Assembly: GCA_011523825.1 (NCBI GenBank)
Contig: WTFX01000005.1
Coordinates: forward strand, 1 to 64,000
Reading direction: 5' to 3'
DNA from: Microthrixaceae bacterium
Lineage (GTDB): Bacteria; Actinomycetota; Acidimicrobiia; Acidimicrobiales; Poriferisodalaceae
Length of the DNA: 64,000 nt
Both the position numbers and the translations under genes were made by a program. The notes beneath the pieces were generated by a model. That model searched no databases, was not told the DNA's origin, and worked only from the letters and a program-made list of their open reading frames with translations. Below, piece after piece: positions 36,913 to 44,622 of the stretch (position 1 is the first letter of the stretch; each line of letters starts with the position of its first letter).

Positions 36913-37039
36913 ATCGTCCTCAACGTGGCCGGCGCGGAGCGGTCGCTGGCGTGGTACCGGGACCGGCTGGGGTTCGGATGTCTACCTCCACGACCCCGAC
37001 GGCAACGAGGTCGAACTCCGCACCTACGATCTCGTATGA
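36889..37039 (+). pseudogene. Internally deleted VOC/glyoxalase-family gene remnant
   Basis: One frame gives VQGLDHIVLNVAGAERSLAW then YRDRLGF, the exact start of a VOC protein. The next frame then gives VYLHDPDGNEVELRTYDLV and stop, the exact end of one. The 70-80 residues that belong between them are missing and the frame changes at the junction near 36,980. Both conserved ends are intact, so the deletion looks recent. Confidence 0.75.
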
Positions 37040-37166
37040 GCTCTTGTGGTGAGTAACAGCAGATTTCAATCAATTCAATTGCTTTTCATGAGCACACATG
37101 CTGGTATGCAGGCATGGACTCGACGCACACCTGCCGTCAACGATCTTGCTCGATCGGAGCGAGCAG

Positions 37167-37634
37167 ATGACCGGCTCGCTCGGGTCGCTGCTGACCGCCA
37201 GCATCCCGACTCCGCTCGTCGTCGCGTGGTCGGTCCTCCTGCTGCTGCATGGCACCATGAGCCACCGTCGGCTGCTCAGACGCTGCCGTCGCTTGGCCAG
37301 CGAGGCTCGGGCCGACACGGAGAGCCTCCGCCAGGAATTCAACGACTACAAACGCGAGATCGATGCCCAGGTCGCGCGGATGCGAGCCGAGCTCGACGCC
37401 TATGGCGCATGGAGCGAGGCGAACGACCGCTTCTTCCACCACGGCCTAGTGGCAGTCTCCCACCTGCTCGGGGCGCGAGCATTGCCAGCCCGCCGCGCCT
37501 GCTTCAGCGAGCGGCGCAGTGCGCACAAGCGGCGGGCCACCGCGACTGCGTGGCGGCCCAAACCGGCCCGCGCCGCGAGCCCCGCTTCATGCGCCGGTTC
37601 CGCTGTGCGAGCCCACCATCGCGGCCGTACATGA
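37167..37634 (+). CDS. Small membrane protein with coiled coil, unknown
   Basis: 155 residues from ATG 37,167 (GGAG nine bases upstream). A hydrophobic segment (TPLVVAWSVLLLLHG) is followed by a basic patch and a heptad-like helix (ADTESLRQEFNDYKREIDAQ, then ARMRAELDAYG). The last 50 residues are Arg/Ala-rich and unconvincing, so the true stop or reading frame may differ. AT-rich sequence (37,060-37,090) precedes it. Confidence 0.4.
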   Translation: MTGSLGSLLTASIPTPLVVAWSVLLLLHGTMSHRRLLRRCRRLASEARADTESLRQEFNDYKREIDAQVARMRAELDAYGAWSEANDRFFHHGLVAVSHLLGARALPARRACFSERRSAHKRRATATAWRPKPARAASPASCAGSAVRAHHRGRT

Positions 37635-37699
37635 GTTGGCCGCCACCCCATCACCCTGGCGGAACGGCGGGGACACCCGGCGGCGCGTACTGTTGGGGC

Positions 37700-38575
37700 A
37701 TGGCTGAGCTTGCGCGTTTCACCCCGGACACTCCGGACGAAGAAATCGTCGAGGTGGTGCGTATTGACGGCGGCGCCATCATCGAAGACGCCATCGATAT
37801 CGACCTGCTGAACCGGCTCGAGGACGAGCTGCGGCCTTGGATCGATCGCACGCCGGGCGGCCTCGACAACTTCTCTGGCCCCAATACGACGCGTACCGGT
37901 GCCCTCGTGGCCCGATCAGCGGCATGCCGCGAGCTGGTGATGCATCCCAAGGTCATCGACATGGCGAACCGCTTCCTCAGCCCGTACACCAACAAGATCC
38001 AGCTGCACCTGACACAGGTCATCAACATCAAGCCGGGCCAGGGAACCCAGCCGCTCCACCGAGACCGCCTGGCATGGGGCGGTTACATCCCCGACGAGAT
38101 CGACCCGCAGTTCAACACGATGTGGGCCATGACCGACTTCACGCCCGAGAACGGCGGGACGCGGATCGTTCCGGGCAGCCCCGGATGGGACGAAGACCGC
38201 CGAGCCACCGACGACGAGAAGACACAGGCCGCCATGGGCGCCGGCTCGGTGCTGCTGTACTCGGGCTCGGTGATCCATGGGGGCGGCGAGAACTGCACCG
38301 ACGCCGACCGCACCGGCATCAACATCACCTACACACTGGGCTGGCTCCGAACAGAGGAGAACCAGTTCCTGTCGTGCCCGCCCGAGGTCGCCAAAGACCT
38401 CGATCCGGAGCTGGCGGACCTGATGGGGTACTCGATGGGCAACTACGCCTTGGGCTATTACTCCGACCCCCACGACATGCCGGGTCCGGTGGACCTGCTC
38501 ACGCCCGAGATGGTGCTCGGCCGCAAGCCGACCTCGAAGCACTCCAATTCGGGGCTCCTGCTCCCGGCCGAGTGA
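37700..38575 (+). CDS. Phytanoyl-CoA dioxygenase (PhyH) family protein
   Basis: 291 residues from ATG 37,700; open sequence further upstream is not protein-like. Fe(II)/2-oxoglutarate dioxygenase residues are visible: H-x-D in PLHRDRLAWGGY, the distal His in SGSVIHGGGEN and the 2-oxoglutarate-binding Arg in DADRTGINITY. Such enzymes hydroxylate an unactivated carbon using O2 and 2-oxoglutarate. The stop overlaps the next gene's GTG by four bases, so it forms a unit with the phospho-lyase-like and kinase genes; it could provide the hydroxyl group that the kinase phosphorylates. Confidence 0.87.
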   Translation: MAELARFTPDTPDEEIVEVVRIDGGAIIEDAIDIDLLNRLEDELRPWIDRTPGGLDNFSGPNTTRTGALVARSAACRELVMHPKVIDMANRFLSPYTNKIQLHLTQVINIKPGQGTQPLHRDRLAWGGYIPDEIDPQFNTMWAMTDFTPENGGTRIVPGSPGWDEDRRATDDEKTQAAMGAGSVLLYSGSVIHGGGENCTDADRTGINITYTLGWLRTEENQFLSCPPEVAKDLDPELADLMGYSMGNYALGYYSDPHDMPGPVDLLTPEMVLGRKPTSKHSNSGLLLPAE

Positions 38576-39852
38576 ACCAGACGCTGCAGAATCGGCGCGA
38601 TCAGGCGCTGGGCGCCGGGGCGCAGCTCTTCTACTCCGAGCCGCTGCACCTCGTGCGGGGCGACGGCGTCGAGCTGTTCGACGCGGACGGCCGCCGCTAC
38701 CTCGACCTGTACAACAACGTGCCCTGCGTGGGTCATGGCAACGCCCGCGTGGCCGAGGCGATGGCCGCCCAGCAGGCCACGCTCAACGTGCACAGCCGGT
38801 ACCTCGATGAGGGCATCGTGAGCTTCGCCGAACGGCTGGTGGCCCTGCACCATGACGGCATCGAGAGCGTCGTCATCAGCTGCACCGGCACTGAAGCCGT
38901 CGAGGTCGCGATGAACATGGCTCGCATTGCGACAGGGCGTCGGGGAGTCATCGCCACGAACGCCACCTACCACGGCAACAGCGAAGCGGTGATCGCGCTG
39001 CGCGCCGCCGCGACACGACCCGACGATTACCCCGATGTGGCCACATTCCCGTTCCCCCAACGACTCCGCCCGGTTCGGGCAGGTCTGGATGACCACGCAT
39101 TGGCCGACGCCTATCTCGACGAGATTGCGGCAGCGATCCAGCGGCTGGAGTCGTCAGGTGCCGGCGTGGCTGCGCTCATCGTCTGCTCGATCCAAGCCAA
39201 CGAGGGACTGCCGAACATCCCCGCCAGATTCATGGCGCAGGCAGCGGAGCTGGTGCGCACCGCTGGAGGTCTTGTCATTGCAGACGAGGTGCAGGCGGGT
39301 TACTGCCGGACCGGTCGCTGGTGGGGCTACGAAGTCACCGGCTTCGAGCCCGACATCGCCGTGATGGGCAAGCCCATGGGCAACGGCCTGCCGCTGGCGG
39401 CCACTGTCGCCAGCCGGAGTCTCGTCGAGCGATTCCGCTCAGCGACCCGCTACTTCAATACCTACGCAGCGAGCCCGCTGCAGGCTGCCGTCGGGCACGC
39501 CGTCATCGACGAGATCGAAGAGCGTGGTCTGGCCGCCAGCGTCGCTGAACGCGGCCACGGCTTGAAGGCTGCATTGGTCGAACGGGCCGAGCGCTGCCCG
39601 TGGATGGCCGATGTGCGAGGGCACGGCCTCTTCATCGGCGTGGAGATGGTGGAACCCGATGGCGAACTGGTTCCGGATCGCGCACGAGCGGTCGAGTTCA
39701 CCGACAGGTTGAAAGACCGGGGCATGCTTGCTTCGCACGCCGGCGCGTTCGCCAACGTGCTGAAGGTCCGGCCCCCGCTGGTGCTGCAGCAGTCCCACGC
39801 GGAGGAGTTCCTCGCAGCATTCGACGCGGTGATCGACGACATCGATGGATAG
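38572..39852 (+). CDS. Class III PLP enzyme, phospho-lyase-like (AGXT2L type)
   Basis: 426 residues from GTG 38,572. PLP-binding Lys lies in AVMGKPMGNGLPLAATV and the cofactor Asp in VIADEVQAGYCRTGRWWGYE. The GKPMGNG form is shared with ethanolamine-phosphate and 5-phosphohydroxylysine phospho-lyases, which eliminate phosphate and ammonia from phosphorylated amino alcohols; plain aminotransferase activity is the alternative. Coupled to PhyH upstream (GTGA) and overlapping the kinase gene by eight bases downstream. The kinase neighbour strongly favours the phospho-lyase reading. Confidence 0.85.
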   Translation: MNQTLQNRRDQALGAGAQLFYSEPLHLVRGDGVELFDADGRRYLDLYNNVPCVGHGNARVAEAMAAQQATLNVHSRYLDEGIVSFAERLVALHHDGIESVVISCTGTEAVEVAMNMARIATGRRGVIATNATYHGNSEAVIALRAAATRPDDYPDVATFPFPQRLRPVRAGLDDHALADAYLDEIAAAIQRLESSGAGVAALIVCSIQANEGLPNIPARFMAQAAELVRTAGGLVIADEVQAGYCRTGRWWGYEVTGFEPDIAVMGKPMGNGLPLAATVASRSLVERFRSATRYFNTYAASPLQAAVGHAVIDEIEERGLAASVAERGHGLKAALVERAERCPWMADVRGHGLFIGVEMVEPDGELVPDRARAVEFTDRLKDRGMLASHAGAFANVLKVRPPLVLQQSHAEEFLAAFDAVIDDIDG

Positions 39853-40852
39853 GCGCTGGCTCAGCGCGGCGCACCAGGCGCTCGACGCGTTCGGCGTGGA
39901 AGCAGCCCGCCTCGAGCTGGTCGGGGTCAGCGAGAACATCACCTTCCGCGCTGTCGAATCCGGCTCCCGGCAGGCCTACGTGCTGCGATTGCACCGGCCC
40001 GGCTATCACACTGATGCAGAGCTCGACTCCGAGCGCGTCTGGCTGTCAGCGCTGCGTGACGCCGACATCGGCGTGCCCAGTCCGGTCAGCGCCCCCGACG
40101 GTCGCTACTTCGTGCCAGTGGAACTCGGGTCGGGCGAGGTTCGCAACGCCGGGATGAATCTTTGGGTTGACGGAGAAATCGTGGGCGTGCTGCTGACACA
40201 GCCCGACGGCACGAATGAAGCACTTGCTGAGATCTCCGAGCCCTTCGGCCAGCTGGGCGGCTTGATGGCCGCGATGCACAACCAAGCGACAGCCTGGACG
40301 CCGCCGCCGTCGTTCCGGCGTCACCGTTTGGATTCGGACGGCCTGCTCGGAGACACACCCTTTTGGGGGCCGTTCTGGGAGCATCCCAAGCTGACTGCCG
40401 ACGAACGCAGCCTGTTGGTGACCACCCGAGACGCCTGCCGGGCGTCGCTGGCGCAGTACGGCGAGCCGGGGTGCACGTTCAGCATGATTCATGCCGACCT
40501 GCACCTGGCGAATCTGCTGGTTTCGGACGGGCAGCTCGCCGTCATCGATTTCGACGACGCCGGGTTCGGCTGGCACCAGTACGACATCGCGGTGGCCATG
40601 TATCACTCGCGGGCGGCGCCTGACTTCGACGAGGCCGCAGCCGCTTTCCTGCGCGGCTATCGATCCGTGCGTCCCATCGGCGATGACGACCTCGGCTTGG
40701 TGCCGATGTTCGAGCTGATCCGGGGCATGGCCATCGTCGGCTGGAAGGCGCAGCGGCCCGAAGTGGACTGGCCCGACGGCCAATTCGAGCTGCTGTTGAG
40801 CGGTGTGCTCAGCGGCTGCCGACGCTTGCTCGACGGCGGGCTCGAGTTCTGA
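39845..40852 (+). CDS. APH-fold small-molecule kinase (hydroxylysine/homoserine kinase-like)
   Basis: 335 residues. The complete catalytic motif MIHADLHLANLLV (H-x-D-x4-N) and VIDFDDAGFGWHQYDIA (metal-binding Asp) are present, unlike the degenerate phosphotransferase at 34,392. It groups by eye with homoserine kinase type II/hydroxylysine kinase (AGPHD1) proteins. Vertebrate AGPHD1 makes 5-phosphohydroxylysine, the substrate of the AGXT2L2 phospho-lyase; the adjacent gene is of that lyase type. The substrate here is unknown. Confidence 0.85.
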   Translation: MDRRWLSAAHQALDAFGVEAARLELVGVSENITFRAVESGSRQAYVLRLHRPGYHTDAELDSERVWLSALRDADIGVPSPVSAPDGRYFVPVELGSGEVRNAGMNLWVDGEIVGVLLTQPDGTNEALAEISEPFGQLGGLMAAMHNQATAWTPPPSFRRHRLDSDGLLGDTPFWGPFWEHPKLTADERSLLVTTRDACRASLAQYGEPGCTFSMIHADLHLANLLVSDGQLAVIDFDDAGFGWHQYDIAVAMYHSRAAPDFDEAAAAFLRGYRSVRPIGDDDLGLVPMFELIRGMAIVGWKAQRPEVDWPDGQFELLLSGVLSGCRRLLDGGLEF

Positions 40853-40949
40853 GCAGGCCGCCCAACGGGCAGTCGCTGCCGCCACACGCCGAGTCGGGCG
40901 GTGGGGGTAGCGTCGGCGATTGCCGTGCTGGGGCCGCTGGAGGTGCGCC

Positions 40950-42020
40950 GTGTGGGAGATCGCTGAGCCTGATCTGGCGCCGATCGCTCTGGGAGCAGCG
41001 GTGCTGGGCACCGGCGGCGGCGGCAATCCCTACCTCGGGCGGCTGCGAGTGCTGCAGGTCATGCGGTCCGGTGGCCGGGTGCGGGTGATCGAGCCAGACG
41101 AAATCGCCGACGATGACCTGCTGGTTGCCGTGGGTGGCATGGGCTCGCCGATGGTCAGCCACGAGAAGCTCGCTGGCGGCGACGAGGAAACCGTGGCCGC
41201 CCGGGCGCTGGAGCGGCACCTCGGCCGGAAGTTCGACGCAATCGCGCCGTTCGAGATGGGCGGCAGTAATTCGATGGTGCCGATGGTCGTCGCCGCCGCC
41301 ATGGACATCCCCATCGTCAACGGCGACGGCATGGGGCGGGCGTTCCCCGAGTTGCAGATGATCACCTATCTCATCTATGGCGGCAGTCCCTACCCCGCTG
41401 CCATTGCCGACGAGCGTGGCAGCCAAGTGGTCATCGCCGAGGTGCCCGATGCCAAATGGCTTGAGCGCATCGCTAGGGCGGCGACCGTCGAGATGGGCGC
41501 GCATACCGGTCTGGCATCCGCCGTGATGGACGGTGCGTACTGCCGGCGCTCGATCATTCCCAACACGCTGCGCCTGGCGAGCGAGATCGGGCACGCCGTG
41601 CATCAGGCTCGTGAGGTCAAGGACGATCCCACCGAGGCGATTCTGGGCGTCGCCGGAGGCATGCGCTATCTACGCGGCAAGGTGACTGATGTGCACCGGC
41701 GCAACGCGGCCGGATTCGCACGCGGCCAGATGACCGTGGCCGGCATTGAAGACGACGCCGGGCGCACGATCCGCATCGACTTCCAGAACGAGAACTTGGC
41801 GATCTACGAAGACGACGTGCCGCAGGTGATGGTGCCAGATCTCATCACATTGGTCACCACCGACACCGGCGAACCGATCACCACCGAGCTGCTGCGCTTC
41901 GGCGTGCGCGCCGACGTGCTGGTGCTGCCGGCGCCCGACCTGTTACGGACGCCCGAGGCGCTGGCCGTCGTCGGCCCGCACGCCTTCGGCATCGACGCCG
42001 ACTACCGACCTGCTGTCTAG
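40950..42020 (+). CDS. DUF917 family protein
   Basis: 356 residues from GTG 40,950, chosen for GGAGG six bases upstream; open sequence to 40,920 has no start support. It shows the Gly-rich opening (GAAVLGTGGGGNPYLG), EMGGSNSMVPMVVAA and DGDGMGRAFPELQM that define DUF917. Such proteins are usually encoded beside HyuA/HyuB hydantoinase-oxoprolinase genes, and one lies 1 kb away on the opposite strand. Exact activity unknown. Its stop overlaps the stop of the convergent LLM gene (CTAG). Confidence 0.85.
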   Translation: MWEIAEPDLAPIALGAAVLGTGGGGNPYLGRLRVLQVMRSGGRVRVIEPDEIADDDLLVAVGGMGSPMVSHEKLAGGDEETVAARALERHLGRKFDAIAPFEMGGSNSMVPMVVAAAMDIPIVNGDGMGRAFPELQMITYLIYGGSPYPAAIADERGSQVVIAEVPDAKWLERIARAATVEMGAHTGLASAVMDGAYCRRSIIPNTLRLASEIGHAVHQAREVKDDPTEAILGVAGGMRYLRGKVTDVHRRNAAGFARGQMTVAGIEDDAGRTIRIDFQNENLAIYEDDVPQVMVPDLITLVTTDTGEPITTELLRFGVRADVLVLPAPDLLRTPEALAVVGPHAFGIDADYRPAV

Positions 42021-43006
42021 GTGCGGGGGAGCACTTCCTGCGCCGTGAGGTCGATGATCTCGGCGAGTCGGTCGGTGGCGAGCGGGGCCAACGCCACCGA
42101 GTCGGCGCCCCCGTCCCACAGCGCGCGGATCTTGGCAGCGCATTCGGCCGGCGTTCCTGCCACGGTCAGGTCGGCGACCCACTGGTCCGGCATCCCGTCC
42201 CGGACGGCTGCGTACCCGCCCTGGCTGATGAGCACCTGCAGATCGTCGGAGATGCCGTAGACGTCAGTGAGGGCGTTCGGGCCGTGCTGGCGGTAGAACG
42301 CCAGCGAAGCCCGAGCCGAGTCCCGGGCCGCTTGGCCGTCTTCGTCCACTGCGTACAGGGCGAACACCGTGATCGGATGGGGATCGGTGCGTCCCGCCAG
42401 CTCGCGGCCCTCGTCGATGCGCTCTTTGGCCCATTCGACATAGCGCAGGCTGGAGCACACCGACAGCACAGTGCCGTCGGCGATCTCACCGCTGAGGCGC
42501 AGCATGTTCGGGCCCGACACGCCGAGTCGGACCGGCATCGGCGAGCCGATCTCAGGAAAAGTGAGTTTGACGTTGTTGAACTCGAACACCTGGCCGTGGC
42601 GGTCCAGGGTCTCCCCGGCCAGCAGCGATTTGACCGAAGTGACGCACTCCCGCACGGCGGCCAGGGGTGACCGCGGATGGAGGCCCATCTGGCGAACCCA
42701 GGCAGGCACTCCCAGCCCCACGCCTGCGACCAGCCGCTGCGGGGACGATCGGCTCAGCGTGGCGAGCTCCATCGCCAGCACCGAGGGATGCCGTGCCACG
42801 GCCGACACCACGCCGAGGCCGACAGTGATCTCGCTGGTCGCTCCCAGCACCACCGAGGCGCCCGAGATGCCGCCGGTGAAGAAGTAGTCCTCTGCCAGCC
42901 AGATCTCGCCGAAACCGCTCGTCTCCGCCTGCGCCGCGGCCCCCGCGATGTCCTCGGGCGCTATCGCGCTGCCCAAGATGAGGCCGATCTTGCCCTGTGT
43001 GCTCAT
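42017..43006 (-). CDS. LLM-class flavin/F420-dependent oxidoreductase
   Basis: 329 residues. N-terminus KIGLILGSAIAPEDIAGAAA, then GFGEIWLAEDYFFTGGISGA, LVAGVGLGVPAWVRQMGL and PVRLGVSGPNMLRLSGEIAD. The acidic LAEDYFFTGG segment resembles F420-dependent MER-like members, but FMN cannot be excluded. Last gene of the long minus-strand run; the start overlaps the HyuA stop as ATGA. Confidence 0.85.
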   Translation of the reverse strand: MSTQGKIGLILGSAIAPEDIAGAAAQAETSGFGEIWLAEDYFFTGGISGASVVLGATSEITVGLGVVSAVARHPSVLAMELATLSRSSPQRLVAGVGLGVPAWVRQMGLHPRSPLAAVRECVTSVKSLLAGETLDRHGQVFEFNNVKLTFPEIGSPMPVRLGVSGPNMLRLSGEIADGTVLSVCSSLRYVEWAKERIDEGRELAGRTDPHPITVFALYAVDEDGQAARDSARASLAFYRQHGPNALTDVYGISDDLQVLISQGGYAAVRDGMPDQWVADLTVAGTPAECAAKIRALWDGGADSVALAPLATDRLAEIIDLTAQEVLPRT

Positions 43007-44622
43007 GTGCCGACTCCCCCGCTGGTTGCGCCGTTGCCCGCGGCAAGGTCACCGACCGCTTTCACCCGGATCCGTATGGCGTTCGATGGCAGATACGTGA
43101 GGGGAATCTCGTCCACGTCGGTGATCTCCACCGTCGCGGGATCGGCGCCTGCCTCGACCGCACGCTGAGCAGTGAGGGTCCGGGCTTCTGCCATGGCTTC
43201 GTCGCGTGTCATCGTCGCCATCGAGTACACCCGGTCCGTCTCTGCGCCGACTTGGGATATGGCGGCGCCGATCGCGCTGGCAACCGAGAAGTGACCCGGC
43301 CGTATGGTCTCCGAAGCGCCGGCCAGGCCGTCGCGTACCAGCACTCCCCCACCGCCGACGATGACGACCGGCACGGGATCGGCAGAGGTCTTCATTTGCT
43401 CGACGGCAGTCGCCAGCATGTCCTGCATGCGATCGACCGCATCGTCAACCAGCGCCCCATCGAGAGCGTCGACGGTTCCTGGGTCACCAATCTCGGCCAT
43501 GCCAGCGGCAGTGGCCACATCTGTGGCGGTCAGCTCGACGCCGCCGAAGACAAGTGCCCGCTCGGTGAGCTCATAGCCGACACTGTCCGGGCCAACCGTG
43601 ACTCCGACCGCGACGCCGTTGGCGGAGCGCACCAGGCTCCCGCCGCCCAGCCCGAGCGACAGCACGTCGGGCATGCGGAAGTTGGTCCGCACGCCCGCCA
43701 CCGACACTGCGGTGGAGGCCTCGCGTGGGAAGCCATGCACCAGCACGCCGATGTCGGAGGTGGTGCCGCCCACGTCGATGACGACGCCGTCACGGATGCC
43801 GCTCAGGAAGGCGGCCCCGCGCATCGAGTTGGTGGGTCCCGACGCGAACGTGGCCACCGGGTAGCGCCGCGCGAAGTCAGCGCTCATGAGCGTGCCGTCG
43901 TTCTGGCTGACGTGCAGTGGGCAATCCAGGCCGAGCTGCACCAGCGCCTCGATGAGTCCCGCGACGGTCCGCTCGGCCAGTGGTCGCAAGCAAGCGTTCA
44001 CGATCGCCGCATTCTCGCGTTCGAGCAGCCCGAGCCTGCCGATCTCGCTGGACAGGCTGATGTCCAGATCGGGCACCTCGTCAAGTAGCAGCTCCTGCGC
44101 CTCGTGCTCGTAGCTGTCGTCCACCGGCGAGAACACCGACGCCACAGCGACCGACCCCACCCCCTTCGAGGCGATGTCACGGGCCGCTGCCCGCAGCTCG
44201 CCATGGTCGATGGGGGTGATCAACCGGCCGTCGAATTCGTGTCCGCCGTGGCACAGGTAGACGTGATCGCCGAGCACTGCTCGCAGCCGGTCGGGCCAGT
44301 CGATAAACGGCGGGATGCCCCGGGTGGCGGGAAGCCCGAGGCGCACGACCGCCGTCGGCACCAGCCGGCGACCCTCCACCAGGGCATTCGTGAAGTGGGT
44401 GGTGCCGATCATGACGGCACCGATCTCTGGGGCTGACAGGTCGTAGCCGGCCAGCAGCGACCGCACGGCGGTCACGATGCCAACGGTGACATCGGATGTC
44501 GTGACGGCCTTCGCCCAGCCGACCACCTCGTCGCCGGACATGGCCACGGCATCGGTGTTGGTGCCGCCCACGTCGACACCGATGCGAAGAGTGCCGGCCA
44601 CCGGCGGCGACGCCTCGCTCAC
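43003..44622 (-). CDS. HyuA-type hydantoinase/oxoprolinase family protein
   Basis: 539 residues from GTG 44,622. The ASKHA nucleotide-binding fold is clear: RIGVDVGGTNTDAVAMSG at the N-terminus, MIGTTHFTNALVEGR, a central VIDVGGTTSDIGVLV and VVIVGGGGVLVRD. Members open cyclic amides (5-oxoproline, N-methylhydantoin) with ATP, usually with a HyuB partner; no hyuB is in the window, but a DUF917 gene is close. It is somewhat shorter than classical HyuA (about 690), matching the DUF917-associated branch. GTGA overlap with the molybdenum subunit upstream. Confidence 0.87.
   Translation of the reverse strand: MSEASPPVAGTLRIGVDVGGTNTDAVAMSGDEVVGWAKAVTTSDVTVGIVTAVRSLLAGYDLSAPEIGAVMIGTTHFTNALVEGRRLVPTAVVRLGLPATRGIPPFIDWPDRLRAVLGDHVYLCHGGHEFDGRLITPIDHGELRAAARDIASKGVGSVAVASVFSPVDDSYEHEAQELLLDEVPDLDISLSSEIGRLGLLERENAAIVNACLRPLAERTVAGLIEALVQLGLDCPLHVSQNDGTLMSADFARRYPVATFASGPTNSMRGAAFLSGIRDGVVIDVGGTTSDIGVLVHGFPREASTAVSVAGVRTNFRMPDVLSLGLGGGSLVRSANGVAVGVTVGPDSVGYELTERALVFGGVELTATDVATAAGMAEIGDPGTVDALDGALVDDAVDRMQDMLATAVEQMKTSADPVPVVIVGGGGVLVRDGLAGASETIRPGHFSVASAIGAAISQVGAETDRVYSMATMTRDEAMAEARTLTAQRAVEAGADPATVEITDVDEIPLTYLPSNAIRIRVKAVGDLAAGNGATSGGVGT

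Noticed and set aside
37046-37699. N-terminal extension of the PhyH protein
   Set aside because: The extra 218 codons are Arg/Pro-rich without domain, and overlap the small membrane-protein frame; ATG 37,700 begins family-like sequence.
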